64,000 nucleotides of DNA from UBA7236 sp964638865 (GTDB lineage Bacteria > Bacteroidota > Bacteroidia > Chitinophagales > BACL12). The translations under genes were made by a program, and so were the position numbers. The notes under the pieces were generated by a model. It saw only the letters and a list, made by a program, of their open reading frames with translations. It searched no databases and was not told the origin of the DNA. Numbering within the stretch: the first letter of the stretch is position 1; each line of letters starts with the position of its first letter. The stretch lies in contig CAZXBG010000001.1 in NCBI GenBank assembly GCA_964638865.1, forward strand, positions 1-64,000. Direction: 5' to 3'. Shown here piece by piece: positions 53,240-62,388 of this stretch.

Positions 53240-53421
53240 ATAAATAATACCATGTCGTTAAAAAAACCTGTGTGTGGTTTCGAAAAAATTACTGTAGTGT
53301 GCGTTTCTGCGGTGTTCAAAAATTGCTCACGTATGGAACTAAACACATAAGTGCTTCAATTGTTGGGGAAAAATTAGGATAAAATTTTAAATTATCCAAA
53401 AATTTAGGCTTAAAAGTGAAA

Positions 53422-54837
53422 TTAATATCCTTCCATATCCACAATTTTGCCCGGGTTGAGAATGGCCTTGGGGTCGAAAAGCTGTTTTATCTTACGGAAA
53501 ATCTGGAGTTGTATTTCGCTGAAAGCCAAATTCATAAAAGGTTTCTGCACAAATCCTATCCCGTGTTCGCCACTGAGAGTGCCACCAAGCTCAATAACCA
53601 GTTGGAAAATTTCCCGGATCCCGTCCGGCAGATTTTGTCGCCACTCTTCGTTGCTAAGATCTCCCTTCAAAATATTTACGTGCAAGTTTCCGTCCCCTGC
53701 ATGCCCGTAACAAACGGAGCGGAATCCATATTTTGCACCTATTTTTTTAACCCCTTCCAATAAAACAGGTAACTCTGCTCTGGGGACAACAGTGTCCTCC
53801 TCTTTATAGATTGAATTTTGTTTTATCGCCTCGCCAACTTTTCTCCTCATTTTCCAAAGTTCATTTTTTTCGCGATCGGTTTCAGCGAATAAAATTTCAT
53901 CACATTGAAATTTTTCTACTATTACCGAAATTGTTTCACATTCCTGCATCAACACTTCCATATTATTTCCATCCACTTCAATTAATAAATGCGCATGAAT
54001 ATCCTCTTTTATATTTATATTGATATCATGGTTATATTTCAGCACAAAATCAATTGCATCTCGTTCCATAAATTCCATTGCGCTCGGTGTAAGCCCTGCC
54101 CTGAATATTTCCGAAACTGCTTCACATGCCTTAGTTGCTGAATAAAAAGGAACCAACATCAACAAATTATATTTTGGATAGGGAATTAATTTCAAAACAA
54201 TCTTTGTAATAATTCCCAGCGTACCCTCACTCCCTACAAATAATTGTGTAAGATTATATCCTGTTGCATTTTTTAAAACATTGGCTCCGGTCCAAATTAT
54301 ATCGCCTGTAGGCAAAACAACCTCAAGATTTAAAACATAATCTTTCACCACTCCATATTTAACCGCTTTTGGGCCGCCTGAATTTTCAGCTACATTCCCG
54401 CCGATAAAACAACTTCCTTTACTTGCAGGATCAGGAGGATAAAATAATCCTTTTTCGATAACAGCATTTTGCAAAACTTCTGTAATAACTCCGGGTTCTG
54501 TAGTAATCTGTAAATTGCGTTCATCCAGAAACAAAATTTTATTAAAGCGTTCCATACTAAGTGCTATACCTCCGAAAACCGGCAATGCACCTCCACTTAA
54601 ACCGGTTCGCGCTCCCTGAGGTGTTACGGGAATATTAAATTCATTCGCAAGTATTAAAATTTGAGCAATTTCCTCCGCCGCATTTGGTTTAATTATCACT
54701 TCAGGAAAAAACTGAAGGTCCTCGGTTTCATCTGATGCATATTTTTTTTTGTTATCTGGATCCTGAAAAACAAAATTTTCTCCCACTATCGCTGCGAGTT
54801 TTTCAAAAATTTCCTGATTTACTTTTTGGTACATCAC
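53422..54837 (-). CDS. FAD-linked oxidase (GlcD / D-lactate dehydrogenase type)
   Basis: A 471-residue flavoprotein of the vanillyl-alcohol-oxidase-like FAD family. It has the FAD-binding 4 domain (TPQGARTGLSGGALPVFGGI, CFIGGNVAENSGGPKAVKYG, LFVGSEGTLGIITKIVL). The C-terminal substrate domain has SVCYGHAGDGNLHVNIL and LSGEHGIGFVQKPFM. It oxidises a 2-hydroxy acid such as glycolate or D-lactate; which one is not decided here. No glcE or glcF partner is present nearby. Monocistronic, minus strand. Confidence 0.9.
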   Translation of the reverse strand: MMYQKVNQEIFEKLAAIVGENFVFQDPDNKKKYASDETEDLQFFPEVIIKPNAAEEIAQILILANEFNIPVTPQGARTGLSGGALPVFGGIALSMERFNKILFLDERNLQITTEPGVITEVLQNAVIEKGLFYPPDPASKGSCFIGGNVAENSGGPKAVKYGVVKDYVLNLEVVLPTGDIIWTGANVLKNATGYNLTQLFVGSEGTLGIITKIVLKLIPYPKYNLLMLVPFYSATKACEAVSEIFRAGLTPSAMEFMERDAIDFVLKYNHDININIKEDIHAHLLIEVDGNNMEVLMQECETISVIVEKFQCDEILFAETDREKNELWKMRRKVGEAIKQNSIYKEEDTVVPRAELPVLLEGVKKIGAKYGFRSVCYGHAGDGNLHVNILKGDLSNEEWRQNLPDGIREIFQLVIELGGTLSGEHGIGFVQKPFMNLAFSEIQLQIFRKIKQLFDPKAILNPGKIVDMEGY

Positions 54838-54966
54838 ACAAAGGTAAATTGTTTCAATTAACGATATCGACAGGCAATAATTTTAAAATTCAGTGTTTTA
54901 CCCCATCTGATTAACAGGTGATAATCGTGAGAATTTGACATAATCGTGTCAGTTGGGGTTTTTAGC

Positions 54967-54997
54967 TTGTTTTTTTCACTTTACCTTTATACCTTTA
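54967..54997 (+). promoter_or_regulatory. Probable promoter of the Omp28-like gene
   Basis: TTG (54967-54969), a 20-base spacer and TACCTTTA (54990-54997), one base off the TAnnTTTG box. The predicted start would lie about 10 bases before the ATG at 55013, a very short leader. Confidence 0.5.
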
Positions 54998-55012
54998 GAA
55001 TCTTAAAAAAAT

Positions 55013-57064
55013 ATGATGAAAAAAATACTTTATACTTCTATGCTGATGGCAGCTCTTTTGATTTGTAATACAAATTTCGCGCAAGCCAAAAAATACCCAT
55101 TATTTGAACACTTTACACAGGCTTCCTGTGCACCTTGTGCTGACCAAAACCCCTTCTTTCAGGCGGTTTATTATGCCAATGAATCAAATATGCATCATGT
55201 TGCTTATCACACTTCATGGCCAGGAGTAGATGAGATGTATGATTTTAATCCATCTGAAAGTGATGAAATGGTGAGTTATTATGGTGTTTCCGGCGTTCCC
55301 GATATGATACAAAACGGAACCAGTGTGGGCAGTCCAACCGCAGTAACTCAGGATGTGGTGAATAATTTGACCACCGAAAACAGTCCTATCAGAATCTTAG
55401 TTTCTGAAACAACCTCCGGCACAACAAGAAACGTACATATTGAAATACAAACCGTTGGAACTGTTCCGGCCGGCACTTATAAATTAAAAGCAGCGGTTGT
55501 TGAGCATCTGATAGATTATGTTAGTGCACCGGGAAGTAATGGCGAAACTGAATTTCCAAATGTGTTTCGCGAATCAATAACAGGAACAGGTGGTGTTGCA
55601 TACACTCCTGCTGCATTAGGCTCTTCTGTAACCTTCGATTACTCCTATGTATTGGATCCAGTTTATGTAGACGCAGAAATTTATGCGCTTGCATGGGTTC
55701 AGAATGTATCTTCAAAAGATGTTTTAAATTCAGGTGCATCGGGAGATCCATTTGTAGAAGTTTATAATATTGCGCCGGTTGTTTTCACAAATGGCACTGC
55801 AGGCTCTCCGGAATCATTTACAGGAAATGTGGAAAATCTCGGTGATGCGAATGCGAATATCAGTATTACTTTAACTAAAAGTGAACCTGCTGACTGGAGT
55901 TCTTCCTTTGATTATAATGGAATGACCTATACTTCAACAGCTACAACATCAATAAATGCATTAAGTGTTTTGCCTATTGATCTTGAGGTAAATGTTGGAA
56001 CAAGTTCAGGTATTGGTGAATATACAATTACTGTTGAATTTCCTGACAATCCGGAAATTTTTCCACAAGTACTCACTTATTATACAATATCAGGGGTTAC
56101 TGATTTAATCGTAAATAACGAAGTGAATTACGGAGATGGCACTCCATACGATACTTACGATTTTGAAACTTTATATGTTGATGCTTTAGATGCCGCAGGT
56201 ATTACAACTTTTGCTTCCACTTCCCATTTTACCATGAAAAAAGGATTTTCCGGAGCAGCTTTAGATGGAATTGAAAATATTTATTACAATGTTGCATGGA
56301 CATTCCCTGCTTTAGTAGATGATCCATTAAAAATTGAACAACTCGAAGAATTTCTGGATAACGGAGGTAATTTATTTATTGCCGGACAAGATATAGGTTG
56401 GGAAGTTGATTATTATGCGGCATATTACCCTGAAGCTGTTAGTTTCTATGAAGATTATTTACATGCTTCCTTTGTGAATGATATCGCAAGCGGAGCCACT
56501 GCTTTTACTGCTGTTGCAACCGACGAATGGTATGGCGCAGTGGCTGAAAGTAATTTAACTGAAGCTTATGGACCTGTTAATTATTATCCTGAGCAAATTG
56601 AAGCAATGGGAGTTGATGCTACGGATATTTTTACTTACAATGCCGGTACTAAAGTTGGTGGGGTTCGATCAGAAACATCTGATTATAAAACTGTTTATTT
56701 AGGAGTTGGATTGGAAATGATTGAAGATGAGGCTATAAGAAACGCAATAATGAATGCAACCTATCTTTATTTTAAAGGGGAATTAAATGGAATTGATTTT
56801 GATAATGAAGTTCAAAATTTATTGGGTAACGCTTATCCAAACCCTGCTGCAGATTTTACTACAATCAACTTCACAAATCTTGACAAAGATTACACAATGA
56901 ATGTAACAGATATATCAGGTCGTATTGTTATGGAAGTTCCCATTTCAGGTGGAACTACTGCATTTTCATTGAATGTAAGTGATATGAGTAGCGGAATGTA
57001 TTTTTATTATTTGACAGATGGTCAGATCAAAACACAAACTGAAAAATTAAATATTATTAAATAA
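55013..57064 (+). CDS. Omp28-related thioredoxin-fold secreted protein with T9SS tail
   Basis: A 683-residue exported protein. The signal peptide ends near NTNFAQA. Residues 28 to about 250 match the Omp28-related family, with a thioredoxin-like CxxC in FTQASCAPCADQNPFFQ and cis-Pro region YYGVSGVPDM. The middle (about 390-600) looks like a second domain (YDTYDFETLYVDALDAAGIT, FIAGQDIGWEVDYYAAYY). The end is a type A sorting domain (LLGNAYPNPAADFTTINFTN ... TQTEKLNIIK). It may act in extracellular redox or protein binding; no activity is shown. A possible promoter is listed above. Confidence 0.85.
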   Translation: MMKKILYTSMLMAALLICNTNFAQAKKYPLFEHFTQASCAPCADQNPFFQAVYYANESNMHHVAYHTSWPGVDEMYDFNPSESDEMVSYYGVSGVPDMIQNGTSVGSPTAVTQDVVNNLTTENSPIRILVSETTSGTTRNVHIEIQTVGTVPAGTYKLKAAVVEHLIDYVSAPGSNGETEFPNVFRESITGTGGVAYTPAALGSSVTFDYSYVLDPVYVDAEIYALAWVQNVSSKDVLNSGASGDPFVEVYNIAPVVFTNGTAGSPESFTGNVENLGDANANISITLTKSEPADWSSSFDYNGMTYTSTATTSINALSVLPIDLEVNVGTSSGIGEYTITVEFPDNPEIFPQVLTYYTISGVTDLIVNNEVNYGDGTPYDTYDFETLYVDALDAAGITTFASTSHFTMKKGFSGAALDGIENIYYNVAWTFPALVDDPLKIEQLEEFLDNGGNLFIAGQDIGWEVDYYAAYYPEAVSFYEDYLHASFVNDIASGATAFTAVATDEWYGAVAESNLTEAYGPVNYYPEQIEAMGVDATDIFTYNAGTKVGGVRSETSDYKTVYLGVGLEMIEDEAIRNAIMNATYLYFKGELNGIDFDNEVQNLLGNAYPNPAADFTTINFTNLDKDYTMNVTDISGRIVMEVPISGGTTAFSLNVSDMSSGMYFYYLTDGQIKTQTEKLNIIK

Positions 57065-57122
57065 AAAAAATTAAAAGGTAGGATAGAAATCTCTGACCTT
57101 TTTTCACTTTAAATTCAAATCG

Positions 57123-57854
57123 ATGAAAAGATCATTATTGTTACTATCCCTTTTAGGCAGCATGAGTTTATATGCACAATATATCACCCTCGACCCTGCT
57201 TATGCAGAATTAGATGGAGATCCTTCAGAACTCGTTGAAGTGCATATCACCTTACAAAATACCGGAGAAACTCAAGCAATGAACTGGATTCGTATGGTAA
57301 ATGATATACCGGATTTCTGGTCGTCTTCTGTATGTGATTACAATCTATGTTATGGGCCAAATACAGATGAACCAACAGATTATTTTGAATCGGTTGGCGG
57401 AACTTCCGGAACTGTTTATGTGAGATTTGATGCACGTAATTATTATGATGGCGAATATCATCCCGTACCTGGTTGCGGAACTGTTGAAATTATGTATTAC
57501 AGTGTTTTAGATAGCGCAAATTACAATGCATTAGGCGTGTTTCATGCACGTTTAGGTGTTGCCGAAGAAGATTGTGAAACAGTTTTGATTTCTCCTTCAT
57601 TGGACAATAGTTTTTCTGTTTACCCGAATCCTGCTATCAATTCATTGAATGTGGTAGCTTCATTTAGTGCGCATATTTCAAAAGTCGAAATTGTTAATAT
57701 TGTAGGTATGTCGGTTCAGGAAATTACCTGGAATACGTCATCCGGTAAAATGACATTTGATATTACCGAATTACCACAAGGCATTTATTTTGTGCGTTTA
57801 ATCAACGATAAAAATGCTGCAGTTTATACAGAAAAAATTTCTGTAACCCAATAA
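57123..57854 (+). CDS. Small T9SS-sorted secreted protein
   Basis: A 243-residue exported protein. The signal peptide ends SLYAQ; the middle (residues 25-150) is an Ig-like beta sandwich (VHITLQNTGETQAMNWIRMV, SGTVYVRFDARNYYDGEYHP). The last ~75 residues are a type A sorting domain (NSFSVYPNPAINSLNVVASF ... YTEKISVTQ). It has four cysteines in the middle domain that could pair. It lies 58 bases after the Omp28-like gene and may be co-transcribed. A strong terminator follows. Confidence 0.85.
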   Translation: MKRSLLLLSLLGSMSLYAQYITLDPAYAELDGDPSELVEVHITLQNTGETQAMNWIRMVNDIPDFWSSSVCDYNLCYGPNTDEPTDYFESVGGTSGTVYVRFDARNYYDGEYHPVPGCGTVEIMYYSVLDSANYNALGVFHARLGVAEEDCETVLISPSLDNSFSVYPNPAINSLNVVASFSAHISKVEIVNIVGMSVQEITWNTSSGKMTFDITELPQGIYFVRLINDKNAAVYTEKISVTQ

Positions 57855-57856
57855 AT

Positions 57857-57903
57857 AAAAAAGACAACAACTTTCAAGAAACGGAAAGTTGTTGTCTTTT
57901 TTT
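57857..57903 (+). terminator. Rho-independent terminator
   Basis: A long stem AAAAAAGACAACAACTTTC with GAAAGTTGTTGTCTTTTTT, loop AAGAAACG, then further T. The A run at the 5' side makes it usable in both directions, but only the plus-strand gene precedes it. Confidence 0.92.
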
Positions 57904-57908
57904 ATACC

Positions 57909-59204
57909 ATGAAACTTCTCCCGAAGTCATTACCACTTTCCATTTTATTACTGATTGCCTTTACCCTCATTGAAACCCTCTGTTCCACCTATTTATTAGA
58001 GAATAAAGTTAGGGTTGACCTTGTGGCAATAACCTATTTTATTGCAGGAATGGGAATAGCTATATTCCCATTTTTTCTTGTGAAAAAGGATATTAATCTT
58101 TCCTCAGAAAATAAACTACCGATCCGTATTAATAAGATATTGTTGTATTCCTTTTTCGGATTTATGGTTGTGTATTTTATTTTTTTTATGACGGGTATCA
58201 TACAATCCATGACCTTAGATCACAAGATATCGGACACCTTGCCACAAATAAGAGTAATGTGTCAACGATTATTATCCGGCGAAAAAATTTATGCTCCGAT
58301 TCCTGAAATTTGGGACGGTAAACAACCCCCATATATGCCCTTGATGTGGCTGCCATTTACTGCTGCTGAATATTTAGGTATTGATGTTCGATGGACCACA
58401 ACTATATTTTTATTGGGTGGATTATTTCTTACTTTTAAAATATTACCTTCTAATTATTCCGGAAACACTCTGATATTAATATGCACTTTTATTTCTCTAT
58501 TTTTCCTGTGCAATTATTTATTGGTGAAGGACAGACTTACTTTAGGTAATACAGAGGAAGGTATTGTGATAGGATATTACTTATTGCTGGGATTTGCATT
58601 GGTAAAAAAGAAACCAATTTTAATTGGTATTGCCATTGCATGTTGTTTGATGAGCAGGTTTGCATTGTTCTTCTGGGTTCCGATGTATCTGGTATATGTG
58701 TTTTTTTATGAGTCGAAAAAGAATGCCTATATCATAACTTCTGTAATTGGTGTTATACTATTATCTGTTTTTTTTATTCCCTTTGGATTTAAACAACCTG
58801 AATATTTTATCAATATACCTGCCGATTATAAAGTTGGAGTTGATCAGGCCTGGAATTATAATTACAATGAAGTGAGCGGTAAATATTATGAAAATAGTTT
58901 GGGATATACCAAATATTTTGATATTACCCAAATCCATTTTTTGCATAATTTTCAAATTATAGTCGCAGCAATATTACCTTTTTTGTGTTTATTGTTCTAT
59001 AAATTATTTCGAAAAAAACTCGCAATAAATCAACGGTTTTTTGGTTTATGCAGTTTAAAATTAACGCTCGTATTCTTTTATAATATGGTTGAAGTCCCTT
59101 ATTACTATTTATTTTTTGTTTCTACCTTTTTCAGTTATTCCATACTGTTTGCCTATCTTAAATATACTTCTAAAACAAATGGCTCAATAACAATTTCCAA
59201 ATAA
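57909..59204 (+). CDS. Polytopic membrane protein, possible glycosyltransferase
   Basis: A 431-residue protein with about ten membrane helices. An extracytoplasmic loop near residues 115-145 (RVMCQRLLSGEKIYAPIPEI then KQPPYMPLMWLPF) resembles the DUF2029/GT87 group, where such a loop precedes catalysis. The evidence is weak. Its ATG lies 6 bases after the terminator's T tract, so its own promoter must lie inside or beyond the terminator hairpin, or some read-through is used. Confidence 0.6.
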   Translation: MKLLPKSLPLSILLLIAFTLIETLCSTYLLENKVRVDLVAITYFIAGMGIAIFPFFLVKKDINLSSENKLPIRINKILLYSFFGFMVVYFIFFMTGIIQSMTLDHKISDTLPQIRVMCQRLLSGEKIYAPIPEIWDGKQPPYMPLMWLPFTAAEYLGIDVRWTTTIFLLGGLFLTFKILPSNYSGNTLILICTFISLFFLCNYLLVKDRLTLGNTEEGIVIGYYLLLGFALVKKKPILIGIAIACCLMSRFALFFWVPMYLVYVFFYESKKNAYIITSVIGVILLSVFFIPFGFKQPEYFINIPADYKVGVDQAWNYNYNEVSGKYYENSLGYTKYFDITQIHFLHNFQIIVAAILPFLCLLFYKLFRKKLAINQRFFGLCSLKLTLVFFYNMVEVPYYYLFFVSTFFSYSILFAYLKYTSKTNGSITISK

Positions 59205-59254
59205 ATCTTTGTATTCTAAATAAGATGCTTTGAATTTTATCATCCTTAGCTTTT

Positions 59255-59292
59255 AAAATAAAAAGGATGGTTACCTTTTCAGATAACCATCC
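59255..59292 (-). terminator. Rho-independent terminator of the MopE-motif secreted protein
   Basis: On the minus strand GGATGGTTA...TAACCATCC forms a 9-base-pair stem followed by TTTTTATTTT. It lies about 20 bases beyond the stop of the minus-strand gene at 59312. Confidence 0.88.
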
Positions 59293-59311
59293 AATATCCT
59301 AAACTTAAATA

Positions 59312-60757
59312 TTATTTAGTCACACTGAACTGTTCAGCAAATTGACCTGTTTCAGTAGTTATTTTTGCAATATACATACCTGCAGATAGATTTGAAACCT
59401 GCACATTATGGCTAAGTATACCATCCACAATAACAACAGATTCAGTAGTAATTTTTTGTCCGTTTATATTACTGATCTCCAGGATTCCTGTTATTGAAAT
59501 ATTATCCTCCATAATAAAGGATATTGTTAAATTATCCTGAACCGGATTTGGATAAATAGTAAATTTTGTTGATTCATTCACCAAACTACCTTCTTTGCAT
59601 GATGCAATTACAGTTAGTGTATCAGTTGTTCTGGCACAACCATAAAAAGTGGTGATTTCGCAATAATAATCTCCGGCTTCGGTTGCTAATATTTTATAAT
59701 AATTTTCATATAACATTGCAACACCATCTTTATACCATTGCCAAGTATAATCTCCGGCAAAACTTACTTTTAATTTAATGGAATCATCATAACACAAATC
59801 AAGTCCTTCAGGGCTGTAAATATTTGCAAATGGATTGTCAAAATATGCAACTGCCTGCACTTCAGAAGTGTCTGTGCAAGTTCCGTCTGCTACAATTACC
59901 TGATAATAACCTGGCTTTTCTGTAGTTACAGAGTATGCTGTCATACCTGGCATAATAAAACCATTTTTTAACCACTGGTAACTTGCATATCCTTCAGGAC
60001 CATACAGGGTAACAAATTCATGTTTACAAACATAAATATCACCAGTCGGAACTATCGTAGCGGTTACTTCACTTGCAATACCATCGCAATCTTCATCAAT
60101 ATCATTGCAAATTTCAATTGCATCAGGATGAATATCCGGATTTGTATCATCACAATCAATATATGCAGCATAACCGTCTCCATCTTCATCAATAATATCT
60201 AATGTGCCATTTACAATAATATTAGTAACGGTCAATCTCCCGGAAGCCTCTAAAGCACCATATCCTGAAATGCGTATATATATTTGGTGGTCAGTAGAAA
60301 AATCAGGCATATCCCAAGTACCTGTTATAGTTGCTACTCCGCAATCTGCAATTACGGGAGTAATATCATAACCGGCATCAATCCATGTTAATGCCGAATC
60401 AATACTATAAGAGAAACGCACATAGATTGGGCCTAAATTACTGATCCTCATATCTGCACTAACACTGGTTATTTCCACTGAGGCAAAAGGATCAGGAACT
60501 AACTCAACTACTATACATGGCATTGATGTATCGAAAATAGCAGCAGTACTAAAATTATGTGTATTAAAACCAATTGGACAAGCATCACCGGCTCCTAAAG
60601 CTCCTCCACCTCTGCCAACTCTGTGGCTTGAAACGTTGGGATTAAGATAATAATAATCACCTTCTGTCTGGTCAGTATAAACATAAATTTGTGCTGTTAA
60701 AGTTTGCTGGCTAAAAATAAAAATTAGCGTCATAAGGCAAAGTAATAGTTTTTTCAT
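59312..60757 (-). CDS. Secreted MopE-motif, Ig-like, T9SS-sorted protein
   Basis: A 481-residue exported protein. The signal peptide ends TLTAQ. Residues 25-185 are a beta-rich domain. A MopE-type metal-binding motif follows at about 190-235 (IDEDGDGYAAYIDCDDTNPD, AIEICNDIDEDCDGIASE). Two Ig-like modules (YQWLKNGFIMPGMTAYSVT, WQWYKDGVAMLYENYYKIL) and a type A sorting domain (FTIYPNPVQDNLTISFIMED ... EQFSVTK) complete it. It shares the MopE/Ig/T9SS plan with the large protein at 39534-43841. It is 115 bases downstream of another minus-strand T9SS gene. Confidence 0.85.
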   Translation of the reverse strand: MKKLLLCLMTLIFIFSQQTLTAQIYVYTDQTEGDYYYLNPNVSSHRVGRGGGALGAGDACPIGFNTHNFSTAAIFDTSMPCIVVELVPDPFASVEITSVSADMRISNLGPIYVRFSYSIDSALTWIDAGYDITPVIADCGVATITGTWDMPDFSTDHQIYIRISGYGALEASGRLTVTNIIVNGTLDIIDEDGDGYAAYIDCDDTNPDIHPDAIEICNDIDEDCDGIASEVTATIVPTGDIYVCKHEFVTLYGPEGYASYQWLKNGFIMPGMTAYSVTTEKPGYYQVIVADGTCTDTSEVQAVAYFDNPFANIYSPEGLDLCYDDSIKLKVSFAGDYTWQWYKDGVAMLYENYYKILATEAGDYYCEITTFYGCARTTDTLTVIASCKEGSLVNESTKFTIYPNPVQDNLTISFIMEDNISITGILEISNINGQKITTESVVIVDGILSHNVQVSNLSAGMYIAKITTETGQFAEQFSVTK

Positions 60758-60872
60758 AATTTTTTTTTTTAATGATTGAAAAATAAAGTTTTAAAATTTT
60801 TGTATAAATAAATAGCTTTTAGGGATAATACATTTTTAATATTGTTGAAGCTATGCCATGTTATGTTATGAT

Positions 60873-61997
60873 TTAATGCATAACCTGAATAACATAACTT
60901 TGCATTTCTGTTTCGTTTAGCAGTGAAATATAATAAGTGCCATTTAATAACTTTTGAACATCCAAGTCAATTTTATCCGCTGAAGCATTTTCAATACCTG
61001 TTTGGAGATACACAGTTTTACTGTAACAATCCGTTACGCGAATAGTATTAAATTCGAATGCATTACCAGCGAAATCGATAGTAGCAGTAGTATTTGCAGG
61101 ATTGGGATATATATTTACTCCGAACGATTTACCGTCATTTTGCAAGAAAATAATTTCTGAATAAGACACCTGACCATCAATATCTACTTGTTTTAATCGA
61201 TAATATGCATTTGCATTAAAACTTGCATCAGAAAAATGATAGGTATTAGAAGCCTCAGCAGACCCCACTGCTTTTACAAGCCCAATAGAATCAAAATTCA
61301 AACCGCCATTACTGCTTTTTTCAATTTGAAAATAATTACTGTTGGTTTCTGACAGCGTTTCCCAGGTTAAATCAGAAACTGTTAAGGTTTGTTGTAATCC
61401 TGAAAAATAATTCAGTGAAATTGGCAATACCACAATATCAGAAATATTTACGTTGTCTAACCAAACTGTTTCTGTGTTTAAAGTGGAATAATCTCCTCTT
61501 ATTTTAATCACACTAATATTCGTTATACAAGAAATAAACTCAGCAGAGGTAACTATTGCACCTGCAAGCGTCGTATGTTTCCATCCTGACTCCGAAAAAG
61601 GAACGGAATAGGAGGTCCACGCAGTTCCCGGATTTAAAGGAGTACTATACACAATTTTAGTTCCGTCCGTTTTAAATATAATAACATCGGCTTCATTTGT
61701 TTGACTAGCGGAAGTATTTTGTTTGAGGTTGAAATTGAGAAAAGAGCCATAAAATTCGGAAAGGTCTGTATTAAAAATTGCTGAGCTATTATAATACCAA
61801 GAACCACTTCCCATATCACTACCTGTATAACAACCGGCAGGATTCCCATTTATGGCTACCCATGTTGCAGTAGGAGTTGCACCAACTCCTTCGCCTAAAG
61901 CTGCCCAACCTTCAGGGTCAGTAACAAAAGTATTGGTAGGTTGCGAAACCATATTGAAGCTGATAAAACTGAGAATTATTAAGTATAAATATTTCAT
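60873..61997 (-). CDS. Secreted T9SS-sorted protein with jelly-roll-like domain
   Basis: A 374-residue exported protein. The signal peptide ends FNMVSQ. Residues 20-190 look like a carbohydrate-binding/laminin-B-like jelly roll (ADVIIFKTDGTKIVYSTPLN, IRGDYSTLNTETVWLDNVNI). The following segment VLPISLNYFSGL and FQIEKSSNGG is a common linker fold in T9SS cargo. A type A sorting domain ends it (VNIYPNPANTTATIDFAGNA ... MQSYVIQVMH). The ligand is unknown. Confidence 0.8.
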   Translation of the reverse strand: MKYLYLIILSFISFNMVSQPTNTFVTDPEGWAALGEGVGATPTATWVAINGNPAGCYTGSDMGSGSWYYNSSAIFNTDLSEFYGSFLNFNLKQNTSASQTNEADVIIFKTDGTKIVYSTPLNPGTAWTSYSVPFSESGWKHTTLAGAIVTSAEFISCITNISVIKIRGDYSTLNTETVWLDNVNISDIVVLPISLNYFSGLQQTLTVSDLTWETLSETNSNYFQIEKSSNGGLNFDSIGLVKAVGSAEASNTYHFSDASFNANAYYRLKQVDIDGQVSYSEIIFLQNDGKSFGVNIYPNPANTTATIDFAGNAFEFNTIRVTDCYSKTVYLQTGIENASADKIDLDVQKLLNGTYYISLLNETEMQSYVIQVMH

Positions 61998-62388
61998 TGC
62001 GTATGTTTATTAAAAGTATTCGGATAGATGGAGACAAATTGTATGCTTACTTTACATTTTCTGATTAAACCCTTTGGTACTAAGGGATCACCGGACGAGC
62101 TGAAAGAAATAACTACATTTAAATCAGGGTATTTTCCATCCATACCTCTACATACAAGCAAGATTTTCCCCATAATTGCCTGGAACGGAATTATTTTAGA
62201 TTAAAACTGTAGTGCAGTAAATTGTGTCAATCATCTTTTCAAAATGAAAACACTTAACTTGAAATTTTGAATATGTAGTCGGCAAAAAAAATTCCCGTAT
62301 CGAAAGTGACACAGGAACTATTGGAAAGTGGATATTATTACTCAATTTAAAGGAGAAGGAGGTCAAATTTCGTCTTCACCCGCTGATA
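61998..62388. other. Intergenic region, no gene recognised
   Basis: A 391-base AT-rich gap between two minus-strand genes. It should hold the promoter of the T9SS gene and the 3' end of the acyl-CoA dehydrogenase transcript; I saw no clear hairpin or promoter match and no conserved small frame. Confidence 0.5.
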
